Below are positions 7,612-15,862 of a DNA stretch of 34,316 nucleotides, piece after piece. This DNA comes from Naasia sp. GTDB lineage: Bacteria; Actinomycetota; Actinomycetes; Actinomycetales; Microbacteriaceae. Each line of letters begins with the position of its first letter. The stretch's first letter is position 1. A program made the translations under genes and the position numbers. The notes under the pieces were generated by a model. The model had not been told where the DNA came from and did no database searches. It saw only the letters and a list, made by a program, of their open reading frames with translations. The DNA is taken from the NCBI RefSeq assembly GCF_025465545.1, contig NZ_JAODMK010000008.1, positions 1 to 34,316 of the forward strand, written 5' to 3'.

Positions 7612-8079
7612 TCAGCGGCGGGTGAACTTCACCGGCTCCTCGACGTAGGCCGCCCACGCCTTCCGCGCTCGCTCACCGATCCGCACCGGCTCACCTGTGC
7701 CGGGGTCGACCATCACGAGCGTCGTCGAGGCCCTTCCGAAGAGCACCCGTGGCGCGCCGCCCTCCGGCGAGTAGATCTCGTAGCAGACCTGGATGCTTGC
7801 GCCCCCGAGGCGGCCGATCCACAGCTCGATGTCGAGCGGCTTCCGGAGGTAGGGGACGGGCGCGAGGTACTCCATCTCCTGGTGCGCTATCAGTGACAGC
7901 GTCGACCCGCCGACCCCGGAGTCGAGCACCGCGGTGCCGGCGCCGTCGGGGTCGTCGCCATCCGCCCAGAAGGCCTGGATGCGGGCCTCCTGCAGGATGC
8001 GGAGCATCTCCACGTTGTTCACGTGGTTGTACGCGTCGAGGTCGGACCAGCGCAGCTGGATGGGGACGTGGAGGCGCAT
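7612..8079 (-). CDS. Single hot-dog acyl-CoA thioesterase (4HBT/FadM-YbgC type)
   Basis: The 155-residue cytoplasmic protein begins with the classic 4HBT opening QLRWSDLDAYNHVNNVEMLR. The Asp-Ala-Tyr-Asn-His-Val motif contains the catalytic Asp and the residues that line the CoA thioester site. The rest shows the single hot-dog pattern (MEYLAPVPYLRKPLDIELWI, then ASIQVCYEIYS). Such proteins hydrolyse short- to long-chain acyl-CoA or 4-hydroxybenzoyl-CoA-like esters; the substrate is not evident. The start is 9 nt after the ettA stop on the same strand, with no strong ribosome-binding site, so it is probably the distal gene of an ettA operon. It is tail to tail with tesB, and no obvious terminator hairpin lies between them. 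Confidence 0.88.
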   Translation of the reverse strand: MRLHVPIQLRWSDLDAYNHVNNVEMLRILQEARIQAFWADGDDPDGAGTAVLDSGVGGSTLSLIAHQEMEYLAPVPYLRKPLDIELWIGRLGGASIQVCYEIYSPEGGAPRVLFGRASTTLVMVDPGTGEPVRIGERARKAWAAYVEEPVKFTRR

Positions 8080-8088
8080 CGCCGGAGG

Positions 8089-9771
<1,683 letters not shown>

Positions 9772-9777
9772 GCACCC

Positions 9778-9783
9778 ATCCTA
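9778..9783 (-). promoter_or_regulatory. Leaderless-type -10 element of ettA
   Basis: On the minus strand TAGGAT is followed by 6 nt (GGGTGC) and then the ettA ATG. This matches the spacing for initiation directly at the start codon. Confidence 0.5.
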
Positions 9784-9806
9784 TTTGGGCCGCCGGAGCC
9801 CGGCCC

Positions 9807-9830
9807 CCGCTCCGCCTCCGCCGGGAGCGG
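9807..9830 (-). terminator. Possible terminator after the lipoprotein gene
   Basis: CCGCTCC (9807-9813) and GGAGCGG (9824-9830) form a 7-bp stem with a 10-nt loop. The stem lies 17 nt past the lipoprotein stop and before the ettA promoter. There is no U-run, so the call is weak. Confidence 0.35.
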
Positions 9831-9846
9831 ACACGGGCGCACGGGA

Positions 9847-10320
9847 TCACCCGCCGACCGGCTCCGTCGCGCCGATGAGGCATCTGCCGGAGCCCAGCAC
9901 GGGGGCCACCATCGACACGTAGCCCGTCTTCTCACCGGATTGCCCGAGGAGACAGCCGTCGTCGAAGCGCACGGAGAACTGGATGGAGTCGGCCTGCAGA
10001 TCGATGGCGGTGCGATCCGCAGTCACCTCCATCCGGCCGCGATCGAATCCGGCCTCGGTGAGAGCGTCGAGGAACGCCTGCCCGCCGGCCTTCGGATCCG
10101 TGGAGAGCACCGCCCGGTTGACCCAGTCGAAGAACTGGAGGTTCGCCTCCGCCCCGCCGGTCGGGTCCCTGGTCGGAACGACGGTGGGCGCGGGGCGATC
10201 GGGCGCAGAGCTGGAGGGGGTCGGCCCGGGACCGGCCGCCACCGTCGTGGGCGTCGAGCAGCCGCTCACGAGGAAGGCGAGCGCGACGGTCAGCGCGAAG
10301 CCTGTGGCCGTTCGACGCAT
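9847..10320 (-). CDS. Putative secreted lipoprotein of unknown function
   Basis: The 157-residue protein has a lipoprotein signal: basic MRRT, a hydrophobic stretch FALTVALAFLV, and the lipobox LVSGC with the lipidated Cys at 21. A Pro/Ser/Thr-rich linker follows (about 22-52), then a globular domain of about 100 residues starting near NLQFFDWVNRAV. It contains two cysteines (in DDGCLLG and GRCLIGA) that could form a disulfide. I do not recognise a named domain. It should sit on the outer face of the membrane. AAGGGGGAG lies just before the ATG, and TAGACT (10344-10349, minus strand) is a good -10, so it probably has its own promoter despite lying 37 nt after the ssb stop. Confidence 0.82.
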   Translation of the reverse strand: MRRTATGFALTVALAFLVSGCSTPTTVAAGPGPTPSSSAPDRPAPTVVPTRDPTGGAEANLQFFDWVNRAVLSTDPKAGGQAFLDALTEAGFDRGRMEVTADRTAIDLQADSIQFSVRFDDGCLLGQSGEKTGYVSMVAPVLGSGRCLIGATEPVGG

Positions 10321-10357
10321 CGGCTCCCCCTTCCGGAAGAGTCAGTCTAGGAGGCGG

Positions 10358-10837
10358 TCAGAACGGGACCTCCTCGCCCTGCCGCAGTTCACCGGAGAGG
10401 GCGGGTGCTCCCCAGTCCCCCGCCGTGGCAGCCGGCTCGGGCTCCTGCGTCGCAGGTGAGGCCGACTGCACGGAGGCGCGGGGATTCCTGGTGTAGCTGC
10501 TGGTTCCGAACCGGAGGTTGTGGCCGATGGCGTCGGCGACGAGATCGACGGTGAGGTTCTTGCGCCCCTGGTCGTCCTTCCACTCCTTCAGCTGGAGCCG
10601 CCCGTCCACGAGCACCGAGTCCCCCTTGTGCAGGGACGCCGCCATGCCTGCAGCGAGTTGGCGGAAGCCGACCACGGAGAACCAGTTGGTGTCGGTGTCG
10701 ACCCAGGTCTTCTGCCCGCTGTCGAAGCGGCGGCCGCTCGAGGCGAGCCGGAAGCTCGTCACCTCCATGCCGTCCGCGGTGATCACGTGGTTGGGCTCGG
10801 TGGCCACGATGCCGATGGTGCTGAACAGGTCGTGCAT
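10358..10837 (-). CDS. ssb: Single-stranded DNA-binding protein (SSB paralogue)
   Basis: The 159-residue protein has an N-terminal OB-fold of about 105 residues. Recognisable parts are the opening IGIVATEPNHVITADGMEVT, then TNWFSVVGFRQLAAGMAASL, the loop KGDSVLVDGRLQLKEW and RKNLTVDLVADAIG. The short linker ends EEVPF, an abbreviated version of the acidic C-terminal tip (DDDIPF type) that SSBs use to dock partner proteins. It coats single-stranded DNA during replication, repair or uptake. It is not beside rpsF/rplI, where the essential actinobacterial ssb lies, so it is more likely a second SSB. AAGGAG 6 nt before the ATG fixes the start; an in-frame extension to 10906 has no support. Confidence 0.9.
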   Translation of the reverse strand: MHDLFSTIGIVATEPNHVITADGMEVTSFRLASSGRRFDSGQKTWVDTDTNWFSVVGFRQLAAGMAASLHKGDSVLVDGRLQLKEWKDDQGRKNLTVDLVADAIGHNLRFGTSSYTRNPRASVQSASPATQEPEPAATAGDWGAPALSGELRQGEEVPF

Positions 10838-10861
10838 ATGCTGCTCCTTCGTCTCGGGGAG

Positions 10862-10900
10862 GCCGGGCCGACCGCTCGTGCCGGGAAAGGCCGGCCCGGC
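10862..10900. other. 9-bp inverted repeat in the ssb upstream region
   Basis: GCCGGGCCG (10862-10870) and CGGCCCGGC (10892-10900) are perfectly complementary across a 21-nt loop. The structure sits 25 nt before the ssb start on the minus strand, just beyond its ribosome-binding site. No clear -10 is visible between it and the msrA terminator, so it could be an mRNA-leader structure or an operator. Confidence 0.4.
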
Positions 10901-10942
10901 TCGCACACAGCGTGCCGAGCGGCGCTCCGGAGAAAGAGCGAA

Positions 10943-10973
10943 GGCCCGCCTCCGTGCGAAACGGAGACGGGCC
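10943..10973 (-). terminator. Terminator of msrA
   Basis: GGCCCGCCTCCGT (10943-10955) and ACGGAGACGGGCC (10961-10973) pair in a 13-position stem with one mismatch and a 5-nt loop. On the minus strand it follows the msrA stop by 18 nt and leads into TTCGCTCTTTC, a pyrimidine-rich tail. It is one of the two clearest intrinsic terminators in the window. Confidence 0.8.
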
Positions 10974-10991
10974 CGGAGTTGGGGAGGAGGG

Positions 10992-11519
10992 TCAGGCGGC
11001 CTTGATGTACTCCGCGTAGCTCTTGCGCACCTTGTTGACCTTGGGCACGGCGACCGCGAGGCAGTAGCCCTGGTTGGGGTTCTTGGCGAAGAAGTCCTGG
11101 TGGTACTCCTCGGCCGGGTACCACTCGCCGAGGGGGGCGATCTGTGTGACGATCTTGCCGTCCCACCACTCGCCGGCGCGGGCCGCAGCGGCCTCGAAGA
11201 GCGCCTTCTGCTCGTCGCCCGTGTAGAACATCGCCGAGCGGTACTGCGTCCCGACGTCGTTGCCCTGGCGGTTCAGCTGACGCGGGTCGTGCAGCGTGAA
11301 GAAGACGTCGAGGATCACCTCACGCGGGATGACGTCGGGGTCGAAGGTCACCGCGACCGCCTCGGCATGGCCGGTGGTCCCGGTGCAGACGAGCTCGTAG
11401 CTGGGGTCCTTCGCGGATCCGCCGGTGTAGCCCGAGGCGACATCGGAGACTCCCCGGAGGTCGCGGTACACCGCGTCCAGGCACCAGAAGCATCCTCCGG
11501 CCAGTACGAACGTCTCCAT
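10992..11519 (-). CDS. msrA: Peptide-methionine (S)-S-oxide reductase MsrA
   Basis: The 175-residue cytoplasmic repair enzyme reduces methionine-(S)-sulfoxide in proteins, with thioredoxin as reductant. The signature GGCFWC is at 8-13, with catalytic Cys10; Glu and Tyr residues of the active site follow in the usual places (YTGG, GHAEAV). The segment HDPRQLNRQGNDVGTQYRS is near-invariant in the family, and the C-terminal Cys in NQGYCLAV is a likely recycling cysteine. AGGAG sits 8 nt before the ATG at 11519. The gene is transcribed as a single unit: it is divergent from the aldo/keto reductase and followed by a strong terminator. Confidence 0.96.
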   Translation of the reverse strand: METFVLAGGCFWCLDAVYRDLRGVSDVASGYTGGSAKDPSYELVCTGTTGHAEAVAVTFDPDVIPREVILDVFFTLHDPRQLNRQGNDVGTQYRSAMFYTGDEQKALFEAAAARAGEWWDGKIVTQIAPLGEWYPAEEYHQDFFAKNPNQGYCLAVAVPKVNKVRKSYAEYIKAA

Positions 11520-11609
11520 CGTGTTCTCCTCTTCGTCGTCGTCGCGGCACCGCGAAGCGGGCCGCACCAGTATCAACGAACAGCGGCGGAATCGCATTCC
11601 GGGGCCTCG

Positions 11610-11615
11610 TAGCAT
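11610..11615 (+). promoter_or_regulatory. Leaderless-type -10 element of the aldo/keto reductase gene
   Basis: TAGCAT is followed by 7 nt and then GTG at 11623. This spacing supports the GTG over the ATG at 11614, which overlaps the hexamer itself. Confidence 0.5.
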
Positions 11616-11622
11616 GGCCAGG

Positions 11623-12633
11623 GTGAGCTACGTCGCCGCCTCAGATCGATATTCGGTGCTCGACTACCGGCGCACCGGCCGCAGCGGGCTGCTCCTGCCC
11701 CCGATCTCGCTCGCGCTCTGGCAGAACTTCGGCGACGCGCGCTCACTCGAGGTCCAGCGCGCCATTGTCCGCCGCGCGTTCGATCGCGGCATCACCCACT
11801 TCGACCTGGCGAACAACTACGGGCCTCCCCCAGGGTCGGCCGAGGAGAACTTCGGCCGCATCTTCGCCGACGACCTGCGCCAGCACCGGGACGAGATCGT
11901 CGTGTCGACCAAGGCCGGGTACCCCATGGGTCTCGGCCCGTACGGGGACGGGGGCTCGAGGAAGTACCTGCTGTCCTCGCTCGACGCGACCCTGAGCAGG
12001 CTCGGACTCGGCTACGTCGACAGCTTCAACCATCACCGTCCCGACCCCGAGACGCCTCTGGAGGAGACGGCGGGCGCCCTCGCCAGCGCCGTCACGAGCG
12101 GCAGAGCGCTCTACGTGGGCATCTCCAACTACGACCCGGTGCGCACCGCGGCGATGGCGGCCGCTCTGGCCGAGCACCGCGTTCCGCTGCTGATCCACCA
12201 GCCCCGCTACTCGATGTTCGACCGGCACATCGAGGACGGCCTCTTCCCGGTGCTCGAGCAGCACGGCATCGGGGCGATCGTGTTCTCCCCGCTCGCCCAG
12301 GGCCTGCTGACCGACCGCTATCTCGGCGGCGGGCTGCCCGCCGACTCGCGCGCGGCATCGTCGAGTCCGTTCCTGTCCGCCGGAGACATCACCGAGACCT
12401 ACCTGACCCGCGCGCGCGCACTCCAGCGGCTCGCCCAGCAGCGGGGACAGACCCTCGCTCAGCTCGCGCTCGCCTGGGTGCTGCGCAATCCGGTGATCAC
12501 CTCGGCGCTGATCGGCGCCTCCAGCGTGGCGCAGCTCGACCAGAACCTCGGGGCCCTCGAGGCGCCCCCTCTGAGCGATGAGGAGCTCACCGCGATCGAG
12601 CCGCACGCAGTGCACGGCACCGCGGCCCGCTGA
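11623..12633 (+). CDS. Aldo/keto reductase (YghZ/Kvbeta-like)
   Basis: The 336-residue NADPH-dependent oxidoreductase has a TIM-barrel fold and acts in the cytoplasm on aldehydes or ketones. After an opening typical of the subfamily (SDRYSVLDYRRTGRSG) comes the catalytic tetrad: Asp and Tyr in THFDLANNYG, Lys in VVSTKAGYP and His in the SFNHHRPDPE strand. The cofactor-binding end is ITSALIGASSVAQLDQNL. The closest named relatives I recognise are YghZ-type glyceraldehyde-3-phosphate reductases; the true substrate is unknown. GTG 11623 was chosen for its leaderless -10 and because homologues start at this position; ATG 11614 would add three residues. The EamA exporter begins at the base after the stop codon, so the two are co-transcribed. 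Confidence 0.9.
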   Translation: MSYVAASDRYSVLDYRRTGRSGLLLPPISLALWQNFGDARSLEVQRAIVRRAFDRGITHFDLANNYGPPPGSAEENFGRIFADDLRQHRDEIVVSTKAGYPMGLGPYGDGGSRKYLLSSLDATLSRLGLGYVDSFNHHRPDPETPLEETAGALASAVTSGRALYVGISNYDPVRTAAMAAALAEHRVPLLIHQPRYSMFDRHIEDGLFPVLEQHGIGAIVFSPLAQGLLTDRYLGGGLPADSRAASSSPFLSAGDITETYLTRARALQRLAQQRGQTLAQLALAWVLRNPVITSALIGASSVAQLDQNLGALEAPPLSDEELTAIEPHAVHGTAAR

Positions 12634-13617
12634 GTGGGCTACCTCGCCGCCCTCCTGTCCGCCCTCCTTTTCGGCGCGAACGGGAGCCTTGCGAAGATCG
12701 TGATCGAGTCCGGCATCACGGCCGGCCAGCTCACGTTCCTGCGCTCCCTGGGGGCCGCCGTCCTGGCCGCCCTTGCTCTGGCCGCGGTCGACCGGAACGC
12801 GTTCCGGATCTCGCCGCGCTCACTGCTGGGCACCGCGATCCTCGGTCTCGTCGGGGTCGCCGCCGTGCAGTGGCTGTACGCGGTGGCGATCACGCTCCTC
12901 CCGGTCGGCATCGCGCTGCTGCTCGAGTACCTGGCCGTGCCGATCGTGGCGCTGGTGGCCTGGCTCGTCCTGCACGAAGGGGTGCGGGCATCGCTGTGGG
13001 TCGGGATCGGGCTCGTGGTCGCCGGCCTGGCCGTCGTAGCCCAGCTCGGCTTCGCCCCGCTCGATGCGCTCGGCATGGCGGTCGCGCTCCTCGCGGCGAT
13101 CGCCCTGGCCGCCTACTTCCTGATCGGACAGCTCGGTGTGGCGACCATCTCGCCGCTGGGCATGGCGTTCTGGTCCATGAGCTTCTCCGCCCTGTTCTGG
13201 GCCGTCTTCAGCGGCTGGTGGACCATCCGACCTGCCGCTCTCCTGGCACCGCTTCCCGCTCACGCCGGGGTTCCGACGCTGCCCCTGTGGGCCGGTCTCG
13301 CCCTGGTGATCGTGCTCGGCTCCTTCGCGCCCTACCTGCTGAGCTACGCCGCCATCCGGCGCCTCGGCGCGACGCGGGCCGGGGTCCTCGCCACGGCCGA
13401 GGTGGTGTTCGCCTTCGCGGCGGCCTGGGCCTTCCTCGGCGAGACCATCGAGCCCCTTCAGCTCATCGGCGCGGCCATCGTGCTCGCGGGCATCGTGACG
13501 GCGCAGCTGGCACGCCCGGGCACTGCCATCGATGCCGACCTCGCGATGGCGGCCCCTCACCCCGGCCAGATCGCTCGCACCGGGGCCGGTGATGGCGGTG
13601 TCGGGGGTCGCTCCTAG
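12634..13617 (+). CDS. EamA/DMT-family exporter
   Basis: The 327-residue membrane protein has ten predicted helices in two EamA repeats. The first starts LAALLSALLFGANGSLAKIV, and the second is centred on MAVALLAAIALAAYFLIGQL and GVLATAEVVFAFAAAWAFLG. The motif LEYLAVPIVALVAW in the first repeat and the AEVVFAFAAAW helix in the second are typical of RhtA/YdcZ-like drug/metabolite transporters. Such proteins export amino acids, nucleobases or metabolites; the substrate is unknown. The C-terminal 30 residues are polar. The GTG start directly abuts the TGA of the aldo/keto reductase gene (zero spacing), so translation is coupled. The likely promoter of the next gene overlaps its stop codon. Confidence 0.9.
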   Translation: MGYLAALLSALLFGANGSLAKIVIESGITAGQLTFLRSLGAAVLAALALAAVDRNAFRISPRSLLGTAILGLVGVAAVQWLYAVAITLLPVGIALLLEYLAVPIVALVAWLVLHEGVRASLWVGIGLVVAGLAVVAQLGFAPLDALGMAVALLAAIALAAYFLIGQLGVATISPLGMAFWSMSFSALFWAVFSGWWTIRPAALLAPLPAHAGVPTLPLWAGLALVIVLGSFAPYLLSYAAIRRLGATRAGVLATAEVVFAFAAAWAFLGETIEPLQLIGAAIVLAGIVTAQLARPGTAIDADLAMAAPHPGQIARTGAGDGGVGGRS

Positions 13618-13620
13618 CCT
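13615..13620 (+). promoter_or_regulatory. Probable -10 element of the 82-residue protein gene
   Basis: TAGCCT overlaps the TAG stop of the EamA gene. It would give a leader of about 55 nt carrying GAGGAG before ATG 13681. Confidence 0.35.
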
Positions 13621-13680
13621 GGCGACACACCGAACAACACGCGCGCAGGGCCGGCTGCCGAAGAGAGCGAGGAGCACCTC

Positions 13681-13929
13681 ATGACGTTCAGCACCCTCCC
13701 TGTTCCGCCGCGGCCTCGCACGGGCATCGCGTTCCGGCAGCTCAACAACGGCCTCTGGCGGATCACCCGGTCGTCGGGGACGGTCCTCGGCTACGTGGAG
13801 GACTCGTCGAGCACCGATCGGCTGCCCCGGTTCTCCGCCAAGCGCCTGTCCTCGACCGGACGGTCCTTCCTGCCGCTCGGCGACTTCCGCACCTTCGACG
13901 ACGCGGTGGACTGCCTGCGCTTCGGCTGA
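13681..13929 (+). CDS. Small hypothetical protein, 82 residues
   Basis: This is a small basic protein with no signal peptide or membrane helix. Its core (RQLNNGLWRITRSSGTVLGY and the following VEDSS) looks like a short beta-sheet, and the end (LPLGDFRTFDDAVDCLRF) like a helix. I do not recognise the family, but the layout resembles small actinobacterial proteins of unknown role that carry a 'W-R-I-x-x-x-x-G-x-x-x-G-Y' strand pair. GAGGAG 6 nt before the ATG and a -10 upstream make it a credible gene. It lies between the EamA exporter and marR on the same strand, 89 nt before marR, without overlap. Confidence 0.7.
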   Translation: MTFSTLPVPPRPRTGIAFRQLNNGLWRITRSSGTVLGYVEDSSSTDRLPRFSAKRLSSTGRSFLPLGDFRTFDDAVDCLRFG

Positions 13930-13996
13930 CGAGGCGACCTGCTCCGCCGTCAGCGAAACGGAAGAGCTGCCGTCGCCGACGAGCACCCGGTGATAT

Positions 13997-14012
13997 ATAG
14001 CCAAGCTATGCT
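13997..14012 (+). promoter_or_regulatory. marR promoter with overlapping palindromic operator
   Basis: ATAGC-CAA-GCTAT (13997-14009) is a perfect 5-3-5 palindrome. It overlaps the -10 TATGCT (14007-14012), which lies 6 nt before the marR GTG. A MarR dimer bound here would block RNA polymerase, so autorepression of the marR-MFS pair is likely. The surrounding bases are AT-rich compared with neighbouring DNA. Confidence 0.7.
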
Positions 14013-14018
14013 TATTCG

Positions 14019-14453
14019 GTGACGGACACCAGAAACACTCTCGCCTCGCTGATCAGCTCGGCACACCGACTCACCCGCATCGCGGCCCAGTCGACCGGCG
14101 ATCAGACGTCCCCCGCCGTCTGGCGGACACTCTCGATCCTCGCCGCCGACGGTCCCATGCGGCTCGGTGAGCTGGCCCGCGCAAGCCGCGTCGCCCAGCC
14201 CACCATGACCAGGCTCGTGCAGAACCTCGCGTCGGAGGACCTCATCCGCCGCATCGCGGATGTCGCCGACTCCCGAGCCTGGCTGATCGCCACGACGCCC
14301 AAGGGCGAGCGTGCGCTCGCCGCCTGGCGCGACCGGCTCGCCGACGCGGCGGCGCCCTTCTTCGTGGGACTCAGCGACGACGACTGGCGGAGCCTCGCCG
14401 CCGCGGCGTCCATCGTGGAGCAGCGCATCTCGGACACGGAAGCCGCGGCGTGA
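14019..14453 (+). CDS. MarR-family transcriptional regulator
   Basis: The 144-residue cytoplasmic winged-helix repressor is of the usual MarR length. An N-terminal dimerisation helix is followed by the helix-turn-helix: LRLGELARASRVAQPTMTRL-like sequence at about 47-67, with recognition helix VAQPTMTRLVQNL. The wing follows at about 72-90 (LIRRIADVADSRAWLIATT, containing the conserved D-x-R). C-terminal helices complete the dimer interface. MarR proteins typically sense aromatic or phenolic compounds and regulate adjacent pumps. GTG 14019 is leaderless, with the -10 overlapped by a palindrome. The stop overlaps the MFS start by 4 nt (GTGA), so the regulator and exporter are one translationally coupled unit. 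Confidence 0.93.
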   Translation: MTDTRNTLASLISSAHRLTRIAAQSTGDQTSPAVWRTLSILAADGPMRLGELARASRVAQPTMTRLVQNLASEDLIRRIADVADSRAWLIATTPKGERALAAWRDRLADAAAPFFVGLSDDDWRSLAAAASIVEQRISDTEAAA

Positions 14454-15676
14454 GCGGCGGGTCGACCGGGAGCATCCTGCACCAGCCGCGCAAGGTCTGG
14501 GCGGTCGCCTTCGCGTGCGTCGTCGCGTTCATGGGGATCGGCCTCGTCGACCCGATCCTGCCCTCCATCGCCGCCGACCTTGAGGCGTCGCCGACCGAGG
14601 CCGAACTGCTCTTCACGAGCTACCTGCTCGTCACCGGTCTCGCGATGCTCGTGACCAGCTTCATCTCGTCACGGATCGGGGCCAAGAAGACGCTGCTCTG
14701 GGGCCTCGGCCTCATCGTCGTCTTCGCGGCGCTGGCAGCGGTGAGCGGCAACGTGGAGGCCGTCATCGGCTTCCGCGCCGGCTGGGGTCTCGGCAACGCG
14801 CTCTTCATCTCCACCGCCCTCGCCACCATTGTGGGCGCCGCGAGTGGCGGAACCGGGTCGGCGATCATCCTCTACGAGGCCGCCCTGGGTCTCGGCATCG
14901 CCATCGGCCCGCTGCTCGGCGGACTGCTCGGCAGCATCAGCTGGCGCGGCCCCTTCTTCGGAACAGCAGTCCTGATGGCCGTCGGCTTCGTGGCCATCGT
15001 CGTGCTCCTTCGCACCGACGAGCAGGACAAGCCGGAGCCGATGCCCCTCTCCGCCCCAGTGCGGGCCCTGCGGCACCCGGCGCTCGCGCTGCTGGCGGCG
15101 ACCGCGTTCCTCTACAACGTGGGCTTCTTCATCCTCCTGGCGTACACGCCGTTCCCGCTCGGCTTCACGGCGATCGGGATCGGCTTCACGTTCTTCGGCT
15201 GGGGCCTCGGCCTCGCGCTCACCTCGGTCTGGGTTGCTCCCGCCCTGACCGCGCGATTCCGACGGACCACCGTCATCAGCACGGCACTCCCCCTGCTCGC
15301 GCTGGACCTGGTCGCCGCCGGCCTCTTCGTCTCGAGCCAGGTCGCGCTCGTGATCGCCGTGGTGGTGGGTGGCCTCATCCTCGGCGTGCTCAACACCGTG
15401 CTGACCGAGAGCGTCATGGAGGCGACCGATCTTCCGCGCTCGGTCGCGTCGTCCGCCTACTCCGCAGTGCGCTTCATCGGCGGCGCGGTGGCTCCGCCGC
15501 TTGCGACAGTGCTGGCAGCCTCGATCGATGCGTCGACGCCATACTTCGTGGCAGGCGCGGCGGTCCTCGCGGCGACCCTCGTCACCCTGTTCGGCGCCAA
15601 GGCCCTCGGCCGGGTGAACGGCGCCCCGGAGTCGGCTCTCGTCGAGGCGGAAGCCATCTCCATCGGGGACGCCTGA
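14450..15676 (+). CDS. MFS efflux transporter
   Basis: The 408-residue protein has twelve predicted membrane helices and belongs to the drug:H+ antiporter branch of the major facilitator superfamily. Helix 1 contains VVAFMGIGLVDPILPSIAAD, the motif D1-like opening of this branch. The loop between helices 2 and 3 carries the motif A variant SSRIGAKKTLLWG. Helix 5 has the motif C-like GLGIAIGPLLGGLLG, characteristic of antiporters. It probably expels a toxic compound recognised by the upstream MarR protein; the compound is unknown. GTG 14450 overlaps the marR stop. A strong terminator starts 17 nt after the stop. Confidence 0.93.
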   Translation: MSGGSTGSILHQPRKVWAVAFACVVAFMGIGLVDPILPSIAADLEASPTEAELLFTSYLLVTGLAMLVTSFISSRIGAKKTLLWGLGLIVVFAALAAVSGNVEAVIGFRAGWGLGNALFISTALATIVGAASGGTGSAIILYEAALGLGIAIGPLLGGLLGSISWRGPFFGTAVLMAVGFVAIVVLLRTDEQDKPEPMPLSAPVRALRHPALALLAATAFLYNVGFFILLAYTPFPLGFTAIGIGFTFFGWGLGLALTSVWVAPALTARFRRTTVISTALPLLALDLVAAGLFVSSQVALVIAVVVGGLILGVLNTVLTESVMEATDLPRSVASSAYSAVRFIGGAVAPPLATVLAASIDASTPYFVAGAAVLAATLVTLFGAKALGRVNGAPESALVEAEAISIGDA

Positions 15677-15692
15677 TCCCCATCGACGCAGG

Positions 15693-15725
15693 AAGCGCCG
15701 ATCGCGGTTCTCGCGGTCGGCGCTT
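15693..15725 (+). terminator. Terminator of the marR-MFS operon
   Basis: AAGCGCCGA (15693-15701) pairs with TCGGCGCTT (15717-15725), with an inner CGCG/CGCG stem. It follows the MFS stop by 17 nt and lies just before the 3' end of the opposing tRNA gene, so it may stop transcription from both sides. Confidence 0.75.
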
Positions 15726-15735
15726 CTCCGTTCGG

Positions 15736-15808
15736 TGCCCCCGGCAGGATTCGAACCTGCGACCAAGAGATTAGAAGGCTCCTGCTCTATCCCCTGAGCT
15801 ACGGAGGC
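15736..15808 (-). tRNA. tRNA-Arg (anticodon TCT)
   Basis: On the minus strand the gene reads GCCTCCG-TA-GCTC ... GAGC, anticodon loop CTTCTAA, T-arm GCAGG-TTCGAAT-CCTGC, and 3' acceptor strand CGGGGGC with discriminator A, 73 nt in all. The anticodon TCT reads AGA/AGG arginine codons, which are rare in this GC-rich genome. CCA is not encoded (CCG follows the discriminator). The anticodon stem (27-31 GGAGC, 39-43 TCTCT) has a C31-U39 mismatch next to the loop and a G-U at 27-43. TAGAAT, 9 nt upstream, is a good -10. Confidence 0.93.
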
Positions 15809-15817
15809 GACGCCGCG

Positions 15818-15823
15818 ATTCTA
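15818..15823 (-). promoter_or_regulatory. -10 element of tRNA-Arg
   Basis: TAGAAT on the minus strand lies 9 nt before the tRNA 5' end, matching the consensus well. No clear -35 was identified. Confidence 0.5.
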
Positions 15824-15862
15824 CTCGCCAGGCCCAAATGCGCCCGGGATCAGCGCCGCTCG

